Translations under genes and position numbers: made by a program
In this document: positions 31,772 through 41,140 of the stretch, piece by piece
Layout: every line of letters starts with the position of its first letter
How positions within the stretch are numbered: position 1 is the stretch's first letter
Source of the DNA: Amorphus coralli DSM 19760
GTDB lineage: Bacteria; Pseudomonadota; Alphaproteobacteria; Rhizobiales; Amorphaceae
NCBI RefSeq assembly: GCF_000374525.1
Contig: NZ_KB894576.1
Coordinates: forward strand, 62,001-126,000
Length of the DNA stretch: 64,000 nt
Direction of reading: 5' to 3'
The notes under the pieces: model-generated
The model's input: only the letters and a program-made list of their open reading frames with translations
Databases searched by the model: none
What the model was told of the DNA's origin: nothing

Positions 31772-34700
31772 CCGGGCCCTTCTCCAGGTTCTTCTTCAGC
31801 TCGGCCAGCTTGGCGAACGGCGAATCCGGGTCCACCGGCCGCTCCCGCTGGGGCGGACGGTTCGGCCGGCGGTCGTCGCGCGGCCCGCCGCCCCCCTTGC
31901 CGGGCCGATTGGGACCACCGCCGGGCCCGCCGTGGCGCTTGCCGCCGCCTTCGCCGCCGCGACCCTGGTGCGGCTTGCGATCGCCGCCGCCGCGCCGGCC
32001 GCGGCCCGGCTTGCCGTCGCGATTGCCCGCCTGGTCGCCGCGCTCGCCCCGCTGGTCGGGACGCCGGTCGTTGCCGCGTCGCTTCCGTCCGGGGCGCCAG
32101 ACCTCGATCATCTCCGGCTCGGCCGGAGCGGCTTCGGCCTCGGCACCGGCTCCGTCGGCCGCCGGAGTGTCCGCACTCGCTTCGCTGGCCGGCGCGGTCT
32201 CCGCCCCGGCAACCGCATCCACCACCGGCGCTTCGGCTGAGGCTTCGGCCTCGGTTTCCGACAACGGCGGGACCGTGGCCTCCGAATCACCGGGCGCGGT
32301 CGTTTCCGCCGGTTCGGGCTGCGCGGGCGTGTCGGTGGGCGCGCCGTCGGCCTCCCCGGCGGTGGCCGCCTGGTCGGCAACAGCCGCCTCGGCGGCGGTG
32401 CCGTCGGCTGCCAGCTCCGCGCTGGGTGCCGGCGCCTCGGCGGCTGGCGCTTCGGCCTCCGCCTGGGTCAGACCGGCGTCCACCGGACCGTCCCCGGCCG
32501 TCTCCACTGGCGTGTCGGGCGCATCGCCGGAGGGCGCCGCGATCGCGCCGCTGCCCCCCGGCTCGCTGACCGCTGCCGGCTCGGCCGGTGTCGGCGCGGG
32601 CGCCGCGCGACGCTCCACCCGGTAGCCGAGCGACTTCAGGATCGAGGCGAAGTCCTCGCCCGAACAGCCCAGCAGCGAGGTCATCGACACGGTGACGGTA
32701 AAGCCGCCGCCCTCCGGGATGGCCCCTTCCGGCGGGGTCGCGCCCTTGTCGGCCGGCTTCCAGGCAATCAGCGGCCGGATCTGGTCGGCAAGCCGCTCCA
32801 GGATATCGATGCGCACCGCCCGGTTGCCGCTGACCCGGAAGCCGACGACGCCGTAAAGCGCCTTCGGCACCGTCGGATCGACGGGTATCGAGGTCCGGCC
32901 GGAGGCGGACAACTGCGGCAGCTCGGCCAGTCCCGGCACCTCCAGATCGGCGTTCTTCAGCGCCCAGAGCTCGGCCAGGAGCCGGCTCGGCGCCGGCTTC
33001 AGGAGCGCCGGGACGAAAATGTGATAGGCGCCGAAGCGCACGCCGTACTGGCGCATCCCGGCACGGGCCTGCTGGTCGAGCCCTTTCACCTCGTCGGCCA
33101 CCTGCTGGCGGTCGAGCACGCCGAGCGCCTCGGAGATCTGGAAGGCGAGGCCCCGCGCGATGCCGTCGAGATCGGCGGCGTTCTTCAGGTCGAACAGCGG
33201 CTTCAGGAGCGTTTCCACGTGGGTGGTCAGCCACAGCTGCAGCCGCGCCTGGACCTTCTCCAGCGCCGGGCCGGAAAGCTGCTCGTCGGAGAGCACCAGC
33301 ATGGCGGGACGCAGCGTCTCCTCGCCGGGCATCAGCTTCGCCACCGCCTCGCCCTGCCAGCGGATCGCGCCGTCGGAGGACAGCACGAAGGCGGCATCCG
33401 GCGCCTCGGCCAGCCGATCGGCGCGGCGCTCGAACTCGCTCGCCAGCGCCTTCTGGGCGGCGGCCCGCACGGCTTTCATGTCCGGCGTCTCGGCGGTCGA
33501 GACCGGGATGAAGCGGAAGCCGTGGAGGTTACCGACGTGGTGCCCTTCGACCACCACGTCCCCCGAGGTCGTGATCTCGGATTCCAGCATGTCGTTGTCT
33601 CTCAGCCGGCGCATCAGGACGCTCGTTCGACGGTCGACGAAGCGTTGCGTCAGACGCTCGTGAAGCGCGTCCGACAGTCGGTCCTCGATGGCGCGGGTGG
33701 TTTCTCTCCAGTGGGCGGGATCGTCGAGCCAGTCGGCCCGGTTGGCAACATAGGTCCAGGTCCGGATGTGCGCGATCCGGTTCGACAGCGTATCGATATC
33801 GCCGTCCGTCCGGTCGGCGAAGGCGAGCTGGCTCCTGAACCAATCGTCCGGAATCCGGCCCGTCGTCATCAGATGGCGATAGACCCCGAGCACCAGCTCG
33901 GCATGGTTTGCGGGCGCGATCCGGCGGTAGTCCGGAAGCTGGCACACGTCCCATAGCCGCTCGACCGCCGCCGGTCCATGCGCGAGATCGCTGATTTCCG
34001 CATCCCGGGCGGCAAATTCGAGGCAGGCGACGTCTTCCGCGGGCGGCGCCCGGGTCAGCCCCTCCTCGCTTGGGGCACGCTCCAGTGCCCGGCGCAACGC
34101 CGCGATCGAGCCGAACTCCAGGTCCGGATTGCGCCACTGGAACACGCGCAGCGGCTGGAAGGCATGGGTCTCAAGCTGCTCCACCAGCTCGTCGTCGAAC
34201 GGATCGACCCGGCCCGTCACCCCGAACGTGCCGTCGCGCATGTGGCGGCCCGCCCGGCCGGCGATCTGGCCCAGCTCGCCCGCGTTCAGCCGCCGGTACT
34301 GGTAGCCGTCGAACTTGCGGTCCGAGGCAAAGGCCACGTGATCGACGTCGAGATTGAGCCCCATGCCGATGGCATCGGTGGCGATCAGATAGTCCACGTC
34401 GCCGGACTGGAACAGCTCCACCTGGGCGTTGCGGGTGCGCGGGCTCAGCGCCCCCAGCACCACCGCCGCGCCACCGCGCTGGCGGCGGATCAGCTCGGCG
34501 ATCTGGTAGACCTCGTCGGCGGAAAAGGCGACCACCGCGGATCGCGCCGGCAGCCGGGTGATCTTCTTGGAGCCGGAATAGGTCAGCACCGACATGCGCG
34601 GCCGCGTGACGACATTCACGCCCGGCAGCAGCTTCTCCAGAAGCGGGCGGGCCGTCGCGGCGCCGAGAAGCAGCGTCTCCGACTGGCCGCGCAACCGCAG

Positions 34701-35069
34701 CAGCCGGTCGGTGAAGGTGCGGCCGCGTTCCAGGTCGCTGGCCAGCTGCACCTCGTCGATGGCCACGAAGTCCACGTCGGTGGTGCGCGGCATCGCCTCC
34801 ACGGTGGAGATATAATAGCGCGGCTGACGCGGCAGGATCTTTTCCTCGCCGGTGATCAGCGCCACCTGGTCCTCGCCGACGCGGGCCGCCACCCGGCCGT
34901 AGACCTCGCGCGCCAGCAGGCGCAGCGGCAGCCCGATCAGGCCGGACTTGTGGCCCAGCATGCGCTCGATGGCGAGATGGGTCTTGCCGGTGTTGGTCGG
35001 ACCCAGCACCGCCGTGACCGTGCGCGCACGGACTTGGCGGGGAAGGGGCATTGGCGCTTGAACGGTCAT
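31761..35069 (-). CDS. Suv3-like superfamily 2 RNA helicase with long disordered RG-rich tail
   Basis: 1102 residues from the ATG at 35067-35069. Walker A is GPTNTGKTH (about 22-30), the DEAH-like box is AIDEVQLA (about 106), and motif VI is GQIAGRAGRH. The GLPLRLLAREVY and DAIGMGLNLDVDHV motifs are of the Suv3/mitochondrial degradosome helicase type. Roughly from residue 830 on, an acidic A/E/P-rich stretch is followed by a basic R/G-rich tail, a likely RNA-binding tether. A role in RNA turnover is inferred from the family. It is coupled to the S4 gene. The GANTC-rich region lies in front of it. Confidence 0.87.
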   Translation of the reverse strand: MTVQAPMPLPRQVRARTVTAVLGPTNTGKTHLAIERMLGHKSGLIGLPLRLLAREVYGRVAARVGEDQVALITGEEKILPRQPRYYISTVEAMPRTTDVDFVAIDEVQLASDLERGRTFTDRLLRLRGQSETLLLGAATARPLLEKLLPGVNVVTRPRMSVLTYSGSKKITRLPARSAVVAFSADEVYQIAELIRRQRGGAAVVLGALSPRTRNAQVELFQSGDVDYLIATDAIGMGLNLDVDHVAFASDRKFDGYQYRRLNAGELGQIAGRAGRHMRDGTFGVTGRVDPFDDELVEQLETHAFQPLRVFQWRNPDLEFGSIAALRRALERAPSEEGLTRAPPAEDVACLEFAARDAEISDLAHGPAAVERLWDVCQLPDYRRIAPANHAELVLGVYRHLMTTGRIPDDWFRSQLAFADRTDGDIDTLSNRIAHIRTWTYVANRADWLDDPAHWRETTRAIEDRLSDALHERLTQRFVDRRTSVLMRRLRDNDMLESEITTSGDVVVEGHHVGNLHGFRFIPVSTAETPDMKAVRAAAQKALASEFERRADRLAEAPDAAFVLSSDGAIRWQGEAVAKLMPGEETLRPAMLVLSDEQLSGPALEKVQARLQLWLTTHVETLLKPLFDLKNAADLDGIARGLAFQISEALGVLDRQQVADEVKGLDQQARAGMRQYGVRFGAYHIFVPALLKPAPSRLLAELWALKNADLEVPGLAELPQLSASGRTSIPVDPTVPKALYGVVGFRVSGNRAVRIDILERLADQIRPLIAWKPADKGATPPEGAIPEGGGFTVTVSMTSLLGCSGEDFASILKSLGYRVERRAAPAPTPAEPAAVSEPGGSGAIAAPSGDAPDTPVETAGDGPVDAGLTQAEAEAPAAEAPAPSAELAADGTAAEAAVADQAATAGEADGAPTDTPAQPEPAETTAPGDSEATVPPLSETEAEASAEAPVVDAVAGAETAPASEASADTPAADGAGAEAEAAPAEPEMIEVWRPGRKRRGNDRRPDQRGERGDQAGNRDGKPGRGRRGGGDRKPHQGRGGEGGGKRHGGPGGGPNRPGKGGGGPRDDRRPNRPPQRERPVDPDSPFAKLAELKKNLEKGPGDA

Positions 35070-35303
35070 AGAGATCGGGGGCTCGGCTGGCCGGCGGACG
35101 TCGGCGCTCTTCCCATCGAAACGGCGCGGAGCCGTCGCGTGTTCCCGGTCCGACCTCCATGTCTTGGCAAGGAAAGACGCGGGTGCTTCCAGTTTCCGTG
35201 CAGTTGTTCCAGGCGCTGCGGCCCGGCTGCGGTCCACCCCTCTCTATCACATGAGGCGGCCGCCGCATGCCCAATTTTTGGCTTGCCCCCGCGCAACCGG
35301 AAC

Positions 35304-35573
35304 GAGTCTGGAACGAATCGAGCCCGAATCGGCGACTTTTTCCGATTCACGGTTCGTTCCCGGCAACCCCTTGTTCCGAATCGCAATTTGCACCCCAGAT
35401 CTTGTTTTCGGGCCTGGTTTCCACTCGCACCGGAACAATCATCGCGAGTCTCGGCGGCGGACTCGAATCATCCACCGAGTCAAGCACGCCAGTGCGCTTT
35501 ATCCGCCTCGGAAGGCTTTTTTCGAATCCGCGCCAGCTGCGGGAACACAAGTCGTACGAATCGGGATCGAATC
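35304..35573. promoter_or_regulatory. Cluster of 12 GANTC (CcrM methylation) sites
   Basis: GANTC occurs at 35304, 35315, 35326, 35344, 35378, 35446, 35460, 35465, 35477, 35524, 35558 and 35569. At the base composition of the window about one would be expected in 270 bases. Eleven of the twelve are preceded by C. GANTC is the target of the cell-cycle methylase CcrM in Alphaproteobacteria. The function of the cluster is unknown. Confidence 0.9.
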
Positions 35574-35652
35574 GGCATGACTTCATTATTCATGTTTTGT
35601 TCGCAAAAAATCTGTCTATAGCGGCAGATATACTGCAATTTTAAAGATCAGA

Positions 35653-35668
35653 TTTAGGCTTTGTTAAC
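35653..35668 (+). promoter_or_regulatory. CtrA-like box
   Basis: TTTA-N7-TTAAC, one mismatch from the CtrA consensus TTAA-N7-TTAAC. It lies in the most AT-rich stretch of the window, 80 bases after the GANTC cluster. Such a short motif can arise by chance in AT-rich sequence. Confidence 0.45.
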
Positions 35669-35831
35669 GATAGGCGCGATGTTTTCTTGTTTCGCCCCGA
35701 CGTTCATCGAGCCGGCACACGCAGCGAAATCCGCGGATCGGCTGCCTGTCGGGGTTTCGGATCAGAGACACTGTCAGAGAACAATCGGCGGCGAAGCGGG
35801 CGGGCCGCTCCGCCAGTCCGCAGGAGCTCGC

Positions 35832-36680
35832 TCAGCGCGAGGCGTCGGCCAGTTGCACGCCCTGCAGCTTCACGTCGGTCGCCTGCACCGCAAGAACGCC
35901 ATGCGGCGTCTCGATCTCCACGCGGACGGGGACCAGCATCTTCTCGCCCACGGCGATGAAAGCGGCTTCCAGCCCCCGGTTGTTCACCAGGTACTCGACG
36001 CTGTCGGAATTCGCCCGATGGCCGGCGATGGGCGACCAGCGCGCAGAGCACACGAAGGCGGTGCCGCTGTAGCTCGGCGTCTTCAGCCGTTCCGTCCCCT
36101 TGCTGGAAAAGGACACGTCATAGCGGGTCCACCCGTCAAAGACCGGCACGACCCGGCTGCACGCCGTCTTCGCGTCGAGCGTCTCGCCGTCGAGCGCGAT
36201 GGGCACGATGGAGGCGCTGATCGGATCCAGCACACCCTTTCGGTGCGCGCCCGTGACCGGCACCCGGTCCGGTGCCGGCGTCAGCGGCGGTTCGGCCGCC
36301 ACCTTGGAGACGTCGCCCCGCGCCATCCGCATGGCGACCTTGGTGGTCATGCCGGGATCGACGGAGTTGAGCCTGTAGCGGGCCGGCGCGATGGCGCCCG
36401 GTCCGTACCGGCCCTCGGCTTCCGCATCCACCGTCGAGGCGGTCAGCAGCGAGGCGAAGCCGGTGGGCTGCATCGCCGCCTTGGCGGAATAGGCCGAGCC
36501 GTCGAGGATCAGGGACAGGCTGCCCTTGGCGATCGTCACGCCCTTGAAGCTGACGTCGTAACGCACGCCGGCGGTGGTCCGGTCGCCGGCGTTGGCCGCG
36601 CCCGCAAGGATGCAGGCGGCGGCGAATCCGAGGCCCGCCAGGCGGCCCGCGATCGCTTTCGACTGACGTGATGTCACCAT
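35832..36680 (-). CDS. DUF3108 domain protein, exported
   Basis: 282 residues with a signal peptide (hydrophobic region about 12-30, cleavage near ANA-GD). The body is a DUF3108 beta-rich periplasmic domain: VRYDVSFKGVTIAKGSLSL, YSAKAAMQPTGFASLL, GRYGPGAIAPARYRL, and late VEYLVNNRGLEAAFIAV. Family members are periplasmic or outer-membrane associated with no proven activity. It is divergent from rpmB. Confidence 0.87.
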   Translation of the reverse strand: MVTSRQSKAIAGRLAGLGFAAACILAGAANAGDRTTAGVRYDVSFKGVTIAKGSLSLILDGSAYSAKAAMQPTGFASLLTASTVDAEAEGRYGPGAIAPARYRLNSVDPGMTTKVAMRMARGDVSKVAAEPPLTPAPDRVPVTGAHRKGVLDPISASIVPIALDGETLDAKTACSRVVPVFDGWTRYDVSFSSKGTERLKTPSYSGTAFVCSARWSPIAGHRANSDSVEYLVNNRGLEAAFIAVGEKMLVPVRVEIETPHGVLAVQATDVKLQGVQLADASR

Positions 36681-36855
36681 GCTGCCCTCGTTCGGCGACG
36701 CGCACTGTGGCGCCCCACCCTTCAGAAAATGCGGTTCGCCCGGCGATCGGGCGATCTCGACGACCCTAGGAGCGACATGGTGACCAGCGGGTTAACGAAG
36801 GCCTCCCGCGCGGCACCGGAAAGCGCTCTGCGTGCGATTCCTGTGCGTGACCCGC

Positions 36856-36884
36856 TTGACGTGGATCGGCGGCATTCCTATAGA
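36856..36884 (+). promoter_or_regulatory. Sigma-70 promoter of rpmB
   Basis: TTGACG (36856-36861), a 17-base spacer and TATAGA (36879-36884). The expected start near 36891 leaves a leader of about 73 bases before the rpmB ATG. Confidence 0.75.
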
Positions 36885-36963
36885 AACACGCTCCCATCAC
36901 CCTGTGAGAAGACGTGAGGGCTGGAGGCTCGTTCGCCAGCCCGCCGAACAAGGATTTTTTGCA

Positions 36964-37257
36964 ATGGCCCGTCGCTGTGAACTGACCGGCAAGGCCGTGC
37001 TGACCGGTAACAACGTAAGCCACGCCAACAACAAGACGCGGCGCCGCTTCCTGCCCAACCTGTGCACGGTGACCCTGCTTTCCGACACCCTCGAGCGTGG
37101 CTTGAAGCTGCGCGTGGCCGCGTCCACGCTGCGCACCGTCGAGCACCGGGGCGGCATCGACGCTTTCCTGATGAAGGCGAAGGACGAAGAGCTGTCCCAA
37201 CGCGCCCTTCTCCTGAAGCGTGAGATCGTGTCGAAGAAGGCCGAGGCGGCGGCGTAA
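36964..37257 (+). CDS. rpmB: 50S ribosomal protein L28
   Basis: 97 residues beginning [20 protein letters not shown] with the conserved [11 protein letters not shown] stretch. Length and motifs are full L28 of the alphaproteobacterial type, with a C-terminal extension. The ATG follows AAGGA. It is a monocistronic gene behind a clear promoter and divergent from DUF3108. Confidence 0.97.
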   Translation: MARRCELTGKAVLTGNNVSHANNKTRRRFLPNLCTVTLLSDTLERGLKLRVAASTLRTVEHRGGIDAFLMKAKDEELSQRALLLKREIVSKKAEAAA

Positions 37258-37348
37258 GCGCCCGTCTCGTTCGCACCGCGCTGCGCCCGGATCCGCCGGG
37301 CGTCTGTCGCGGTCTTCTGCCCCCCGGACCGATGGTGGCTTGAGCCCG

Positions 37349-38005
37349 ATGACGGGATCGCCCTCCTTCAGCGCCCGCCGGATCGGCATCGCGATCGCCG
37401 CGATGACGGCGGTGGTGCTCGCCTCCAACATCCTGGTCCAGTACCCGGTCCGGATCGTCGTCGACGGCTACGACCTCGCCGACCTCCTGACCTGGGGCGC
37501 GTTCACCTACCCGATCGCCTTCCTGGTGACCGACCTCACCAACCGCCGCTTCGGGCCCGGTCCGGCGCGGATGGTGGTGATCGCTGGCTTCATGGTGGCC
37601 ATCGCCTTGTCGGTGATGCTGGCGTCGCCGCGCATCGCGATTGCCTCGGGATCGGCGTTCCTGGTGGCACAGCTTCTCGACGTCTCGGTGTTCAACCGGC
37701 TCCGCCGGCAGGCGTGGTGGCGGGCGCCGCTCGCCTCCTCCGTGCTCGGCTCGCTGGTCGACACGGCGCTCTTCTTCGGCATCGCCTTTTCGGCGGCCTT
37801 CGCCTTTGTCGGCCCCAACGATGCCTTCGCCATCGAGGCCGCGCCGATCCTCGGCCTGCTTTCGCTGGAGGCGCCCCGCTGGGTGTCCTGGGCCCTTGGC
37901 GATCTCGCCGTGAAGCTCGCCGTCGCGCTGGTCCTGCTGGCGCCCTACCGGCTTCTCATCGCCTTCATGGGCGTTCTGCCCTTCCGTCAGCAGCCCCAGG
38001 CCTGA
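37349..38005 (+). CDS. VUT family / queuosine precursor transporter (YhhQ-like)
   Basis: 218 residues, about six membrane segments. The VUT family hallmark is TYPIAFLVTDLTNRRFGP (about residues 50-68), with LLDVSVFNRLRR and SSVLGSLVDTALFF later. Members import queuosine precursors such as preQ0 or queuine. This C-terminally trimmed form is common in Hyphomicrobiales. The 3' end overlaps the convergent gene by 41 bases. Confidence 0.85.
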   Translation: MTGSPSFSARRIGIAIAAMTAVVLASNILVQYPVRIVVDGYDLADLLTWGAFTYPIAFLVTDLTNRRFGPGPARMVVIAGFMVAIALSVMLASPRIAIASGSAFLVAQLLDVSVFNRLRRQAWWRAPLASSVLGSLVDTALFFGIAFSAAFAFVGPNDAFAIEAAPILGLLSLEAPRWVSWALGDLAVKLAVALVLLAPYRLLIAFMGVLPFRQQPQA

Positions 38006-39059
38006 GCGGCGGTTCCGCACCGCGCTCCAGCCGGAAGCGCAGGATCAGCGTGCGCTGCAGGATCGACCGGTTGTCGTCCGACACCAGCGTGATCAGCGTC
38101 CGGCCGTGGCTGTCCCGGCTCAGCGCCAGCCCTTCCATGTTGTCGATCTCGTAGGCGAAATCCGCCTCCACCAGCACCGGCCCGTCCAGCGGCCCGGCGC
38201 CGGCGAACGCCTCGCGCGGCAGGCGGCGGATACGCATGCCGATATCGAAGCCGCCATTGTAGCGGCGTTCCAGAAGCAACAGGTCGCCGCCCTCCAGGAA
38301 GGCCGCGTCGGTGGGCCGGAAGTCGCCGTCCTTGGCCAGCGTCACGCGCCGGGTCGTGCCGTCTGGAGCCACCAGCCAGACCGGCAGCGCGCCGGAACCG
38401 GTCGCCACCGGGCCGTCCGCGCATCCGCGCTCGGCAAACAGCACGATCGTGCCGGCCACCGGGCTTGCATCCGGCGCAACCGCGATGGCCTCGAGATTGC
38501 CGTTGCCGGGCAGGCAGCGGGTCTCGGCCGGCAGCGCCAGGACCTTGGGGGTCGCGGCGGTCGGATCAGGCCCGGGATACAACAGAAGCTGGCGCGCGCT
38601 TTCCACCGAGACCAGCAGCCCGTCGCCGAACCGCGTCACCGCCTCCGCGTCGCCGTCCCGCTTGGCATCGACCGGTGCGCCGTTCGTCGCCCGCCGGCGC
38701 AGGCTGTCGGCTGACCGCACACCGGAGGGGGTCCCGTCCGCCTGCTGATCAAGGACGACGGTCAGCCAGTCGCCATAGTCGGAGACGAGGGTGAGACGCG
38801 CGCCGTCCTCCGACGCCACGAGCCCGGAATAGCCGCCGAAGTCGCGGCTGCGAGAGGTGAGCACCAACCCGCCGAGAAAGGTGAGGTCGCCGATGCGGCG
38901 TGCCGGATCGCGGACGTGGAACTGCCGAATGAACTGGCTCTCCACGCGGATCGGATCGGCAAGGGCAGGGGGCGCGGCAAGCGCCGCAATGCCGAGCGCC
39001 ACGACCGCCAGGGTCGCGGCGCGGGACACGGCTTTTGAGCCATTCGGCTTGTCACCCAC
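37965..39059 (-). CDS. Esterase-like activity of phytase family protein, exported
   Basis: 364 residues from a GTG at 39057-39059. The signal sequence is about residues 12-32 (AATLAVVALGIAALAAPPAL). The mature part has the beta-propeller phytase-esterase-like signature: GLVLTSRSRDFGGYSGLV, GDAEAVTRFGDGLLVSVE, PGNGNLEAIAVAPD and IDNMEGLALSRDSHGRTLITLVSDDN. The activity is only predicted. The start is uncertain because no strong Shine-Dalgarno is visible. Confidence 0.83.
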   Translation of the reverse strand: MGDKPNGSKAVSRAATLAVVALGIAALAAPPALADPIRVESQFIRQFHVRDPARRIGDLTFLGGLVLTSRSRDFGGYSGLVASEDGARLTLVSDYGDWLTVVLDQQADGTPSGVRSADSLRRRATNGAPVDAKRDGDAEAVTRFGDGLLVSVESARQLLLYPGPDPTAATPKVLALPAETRCLPGNGNLEAIAVAPDASPVAGTIVLFAERGCADGPVATGSGALPVWLVAPDGTTRRVTLAKDGDFRPTDAAFLEGGDLLLLERRYNGGFDIGMRIRRLPREAFAGAGPLDGPVLVEADFAYEIDNMEGLALSRDSHGRTLITLVSDDNRSILQRTLILRFRLERGAEPPLRPGAADGRAERP

Positions 39060-39135
39060 GTGCGGAATCGCTCGGCCTGTCTTCCTTGACGCGTTTGCGG
39101 ACGGCGAACCGGGTCCCACTTCGCCTGGAAACGCT

Positions 39136-41046
39136 CTAGGCGGCGCGGCCGGGCCGGCCCCTGCGCGCGCCCTTCGCCGCCTGGCCCTCCTCGTCAAACA
39201 GCGAGGCAAGCTGCTCCACCATGGCGCCGGCCAGCTCGTCGGCATCGACGATGGTCACCGCCCGGCGATAGTAGCGCGTCACGTCGTGGCCGATGCCGAT
39301 GGCGATCAGTTCCACCGGGGAGGCGGTCTCGATTTCCTCGATGATGCCGCGCAGGTGCTTCTCCAGATAATTGCCGGAGTTCACCGAGAGCGTGGAATCG
39401 TCCACCGGCGCGCCGTCGGAGATCATCATCAGGATGCGACGGCTTTCCGGGCGCGCCAGCAGCCGGTTGTGCGCCCATTCCAGCGCCTCGCCGTCGATAT
39501 TCTCCTTCAGCAGCCCCTCGCGCATCATCAGGCCGAGATTGCGCCTGGAGCGCCGCCACGGCGAATCCGCCGCCTTGTAGACGATGTGGCGCAGATCGTT
39601 GAGCCGGCCGGGATTGACCGACTTGCCGCCCTGCAGCCACGCCTCGCGTGCCTGGCCGCCCTTCCACGCCCGGGTGGTGAAGCCGAGGATCTCGACCTTC
39701 ACGCCGCAACGCTCCAGTGTCCGCGCCAGGATGTCGGCGCAGGTGGCGGCCACCGTGATCGGCCGGCCGCGCATCGAGCCGGAATTGTCGAGCAGCAGCG
39801 TGACGACGGTGTCGCGGAAGTCGGCGTCGCGCTCACGCTTGAAGGCCAGCGGCTGCATCGGGTCGGTGATGATCCGGGTCAGGCGGGCGGTGTCGAGCCA
39901 GCCCTCCTCCTGGTCGAACTCCCAGGCCCGGTTCTGCTGCGCCATCAGCCGGCGCTGCAGCCGGTTGGCGAGCCGCGCCACCACGCCCTGCAATGGCGCC
40001 AGCTGCTTGTCGAGGAAACCGCGCAGCCGGTCGAGCTCGGCCGTGTCGCAGAGTTCCTCAGCCTTGATCATCTCGTCGAAGCGGGTGGTGTAGACCTTGT
40101 AGTCGCTCTCCGGACGCCGGTTGCCGGCGGGCGGCTCGGCGCGGGCGGCCTCGCCGGCCTCCTGCGGATCGGCCAGGTCGTCCTCGCGGTAATCCTCGCT
40201 GGTCGCCTCCGAGGTCTCCGATTCCGAGACGTCTTCCTCCTCGCCGGTGGAGTCCGTCTCCTGCGGCGCGGCGGCGTCCTGCTGCTCGTCGTCGCCCTCC
40301 GCGCCGGACTGGTCGTCGGCGCTGGTGTCGGAGGTGTCGTCGTTGTCGGTGTTCTCGTCCTCGCTCTCCTCGCGCTCGGAGGAATATTCCTCCGCCATGT
40401 CGAGGGCGGCGAGCACGTCGCGGATCGCCGTGCCGAAGGCGCGCTGGTCCTCCAGCGAGGAACCCAGCTGGTCGAGGTTGGGGCCGGCGCGCTCCTCCAC
40501 CCAAGGCCGCCACAACTCCACGAGCTTCTCCGCGCTCGCCGGGGGGCGCTCGCCGGTCAGACGCTCGCGCACCATCAGCGCCAGAGCGTCCTCGATGGGG
40601 GCGTCGGCCCGGTCGGTGATCTCGTGATAGTTGCCGCGGTGATACTTGTCCTGAAGCATCGCCGAGATGTTGCTGGCCACGCCTTCCATGCGGCGCGAGC
40701 CGATGGCCTCGCAGCGCGCCTGCTCGATGGCGTCGAAGACGCCGCGCGCCTCGCGCCCGTCCGGCACCAGGTTGGTGTGCAGCTTGGGGTCGTGGCAGGC
40801 GATCTTCAGGGCCATGGCGTCGCCCACGCCACGGGTGATCGCCGCGTCCTCGGCGGAGATCTTGCGCGGCGGCTCCGGCAGCCGCGCCTTGCCGCCGGTC
40901 AGCGCCGGGCGGTCGTTGGAGTAGGAGACTTCCAGCTCCGGCTCGCCCGAGATCGCCCGCATGGTGGCCGACACCGCGCGCTTGAAGACCTCGTTGCGCC
41001 CCTGGGGAGCGCTGCCGTTCTTCTGCCAGTTGCTGCCTTGCGCCAT
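39136..41046 (-). CDS. cobT: Cobaltochelatase subunit CobT
   Basis: 636 residues. The N-terminal helical domain carries [21 protein letters not shown] strongly acidic linker occupies about 215-305. The C-terminal von Willebrand A domain has a MIDAS motif in [11 protein letters not shown] and ends with [15 protein letters not shown]. CobT and CobS form the AAA+/VWA partner of CobN, inserting cobalt into hydrogenobyrinate diamide in aerobic cobalamin synthesis. CobN is not in the window. CobS lies 94 bases upstream. Confidence 0.96.
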   Translation of the reverse strand: MAQGSNWQKNGSAPQGRNEVFKRAVSATMRAISGEPELEVSYSNDRPALTGGKARLPEPPRKISAEDAAITRGVGDAMALKIACHDPKLHTNLVPDGREARGVFDAIEQARCEAIGSRRMEGVASNISAMLQDKYHRGNYHEITDRADAPIEDALALMVRERLTGERPPASAEKLVELWRPWVEERAGPNLDQLGSSLEDQRAFGTAIRDVLAALDMAEEYSSEREESEDENTDNDDTSDTSADDQSGAEGDDEQQDAAAPQETDSTGEEEDVSESETSEATSEDYREDDLADPQEAGEAARAEPPAGNRRPESDYKVYTTRFDEMIKAEELCDTAELDRLRGFLDKQLAPLQGVVARLANRLQRRLMAQQNRAWEFDQEEGWLDTARLTRIITDPMQPLAFKRERDADFRDTVVTLLLDNSGSMRGRPITVAATCADILARTLERCGVKVEILGFTTRAWKGGQAREAWLQGGKSVNPGRLNDLRHIVYKAADSPWRRSRRNLGLMMREGLLKENIDGEALEWAHNRLLARPESRRILMMISDGAPVDDSTLSVNSGNYLEKHLRGIIEEIETASPVELIAIGIGHDVTRYYRRAVTIVDADELAGAMVEQLASLFDEEGQAAKGARRGRPGRAA

Positions 41047-41140
41047 CGGTCGGTTCCTCGGGCCGCGTGCCCGGCCGGAACGCTCCGGCCGGCGCCTTCG
41101 CCCGCTTCTTCTTCGTCTGCCGTCCGTCCGGAGGGACGGA

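Larger units (their letters stand above)
35070..35831. other. 762-bp non-coding region upstream of the helicase gene
   Basis: This is the longest gap in the window. It holds, in order, an ordinary leader (35070-35290), a GANTC-dense segment (35304-35573), a markedly AT-rich stretch (about 35581-35680) with a CtrA-like box, and then normal-GC sequence to the DUF3108 stop. Open frames across it (for example 35267-35644) read as repetitive translations of the GANTC motif and match no family style. Confidence 0.7.

Noticed and set aside
31708-32625. Long plus-strand frames opposite the helicase tail
   Set aside because: Serine/proline/alanine repeats are the mirror image of the acidic and RG-rich tail codons, and not a separate protein.
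35267-35644. Open frame of 125 codons across the GANTC island
   Set aside because: No Shine-Dalgarno, no domain, and the translation simply reflects the repeated GAATCG motif.
35304-35680. Chromosomal origin oriC
   Set aside because: GANTC, CtrA-like and AT-rich features are present, but only one weak DnaA-like box was found and the usual flanking genes (dnaA, hemE, rho, parAB) are missing. It is kept as a hypothesis in the findings, not called as a feature.
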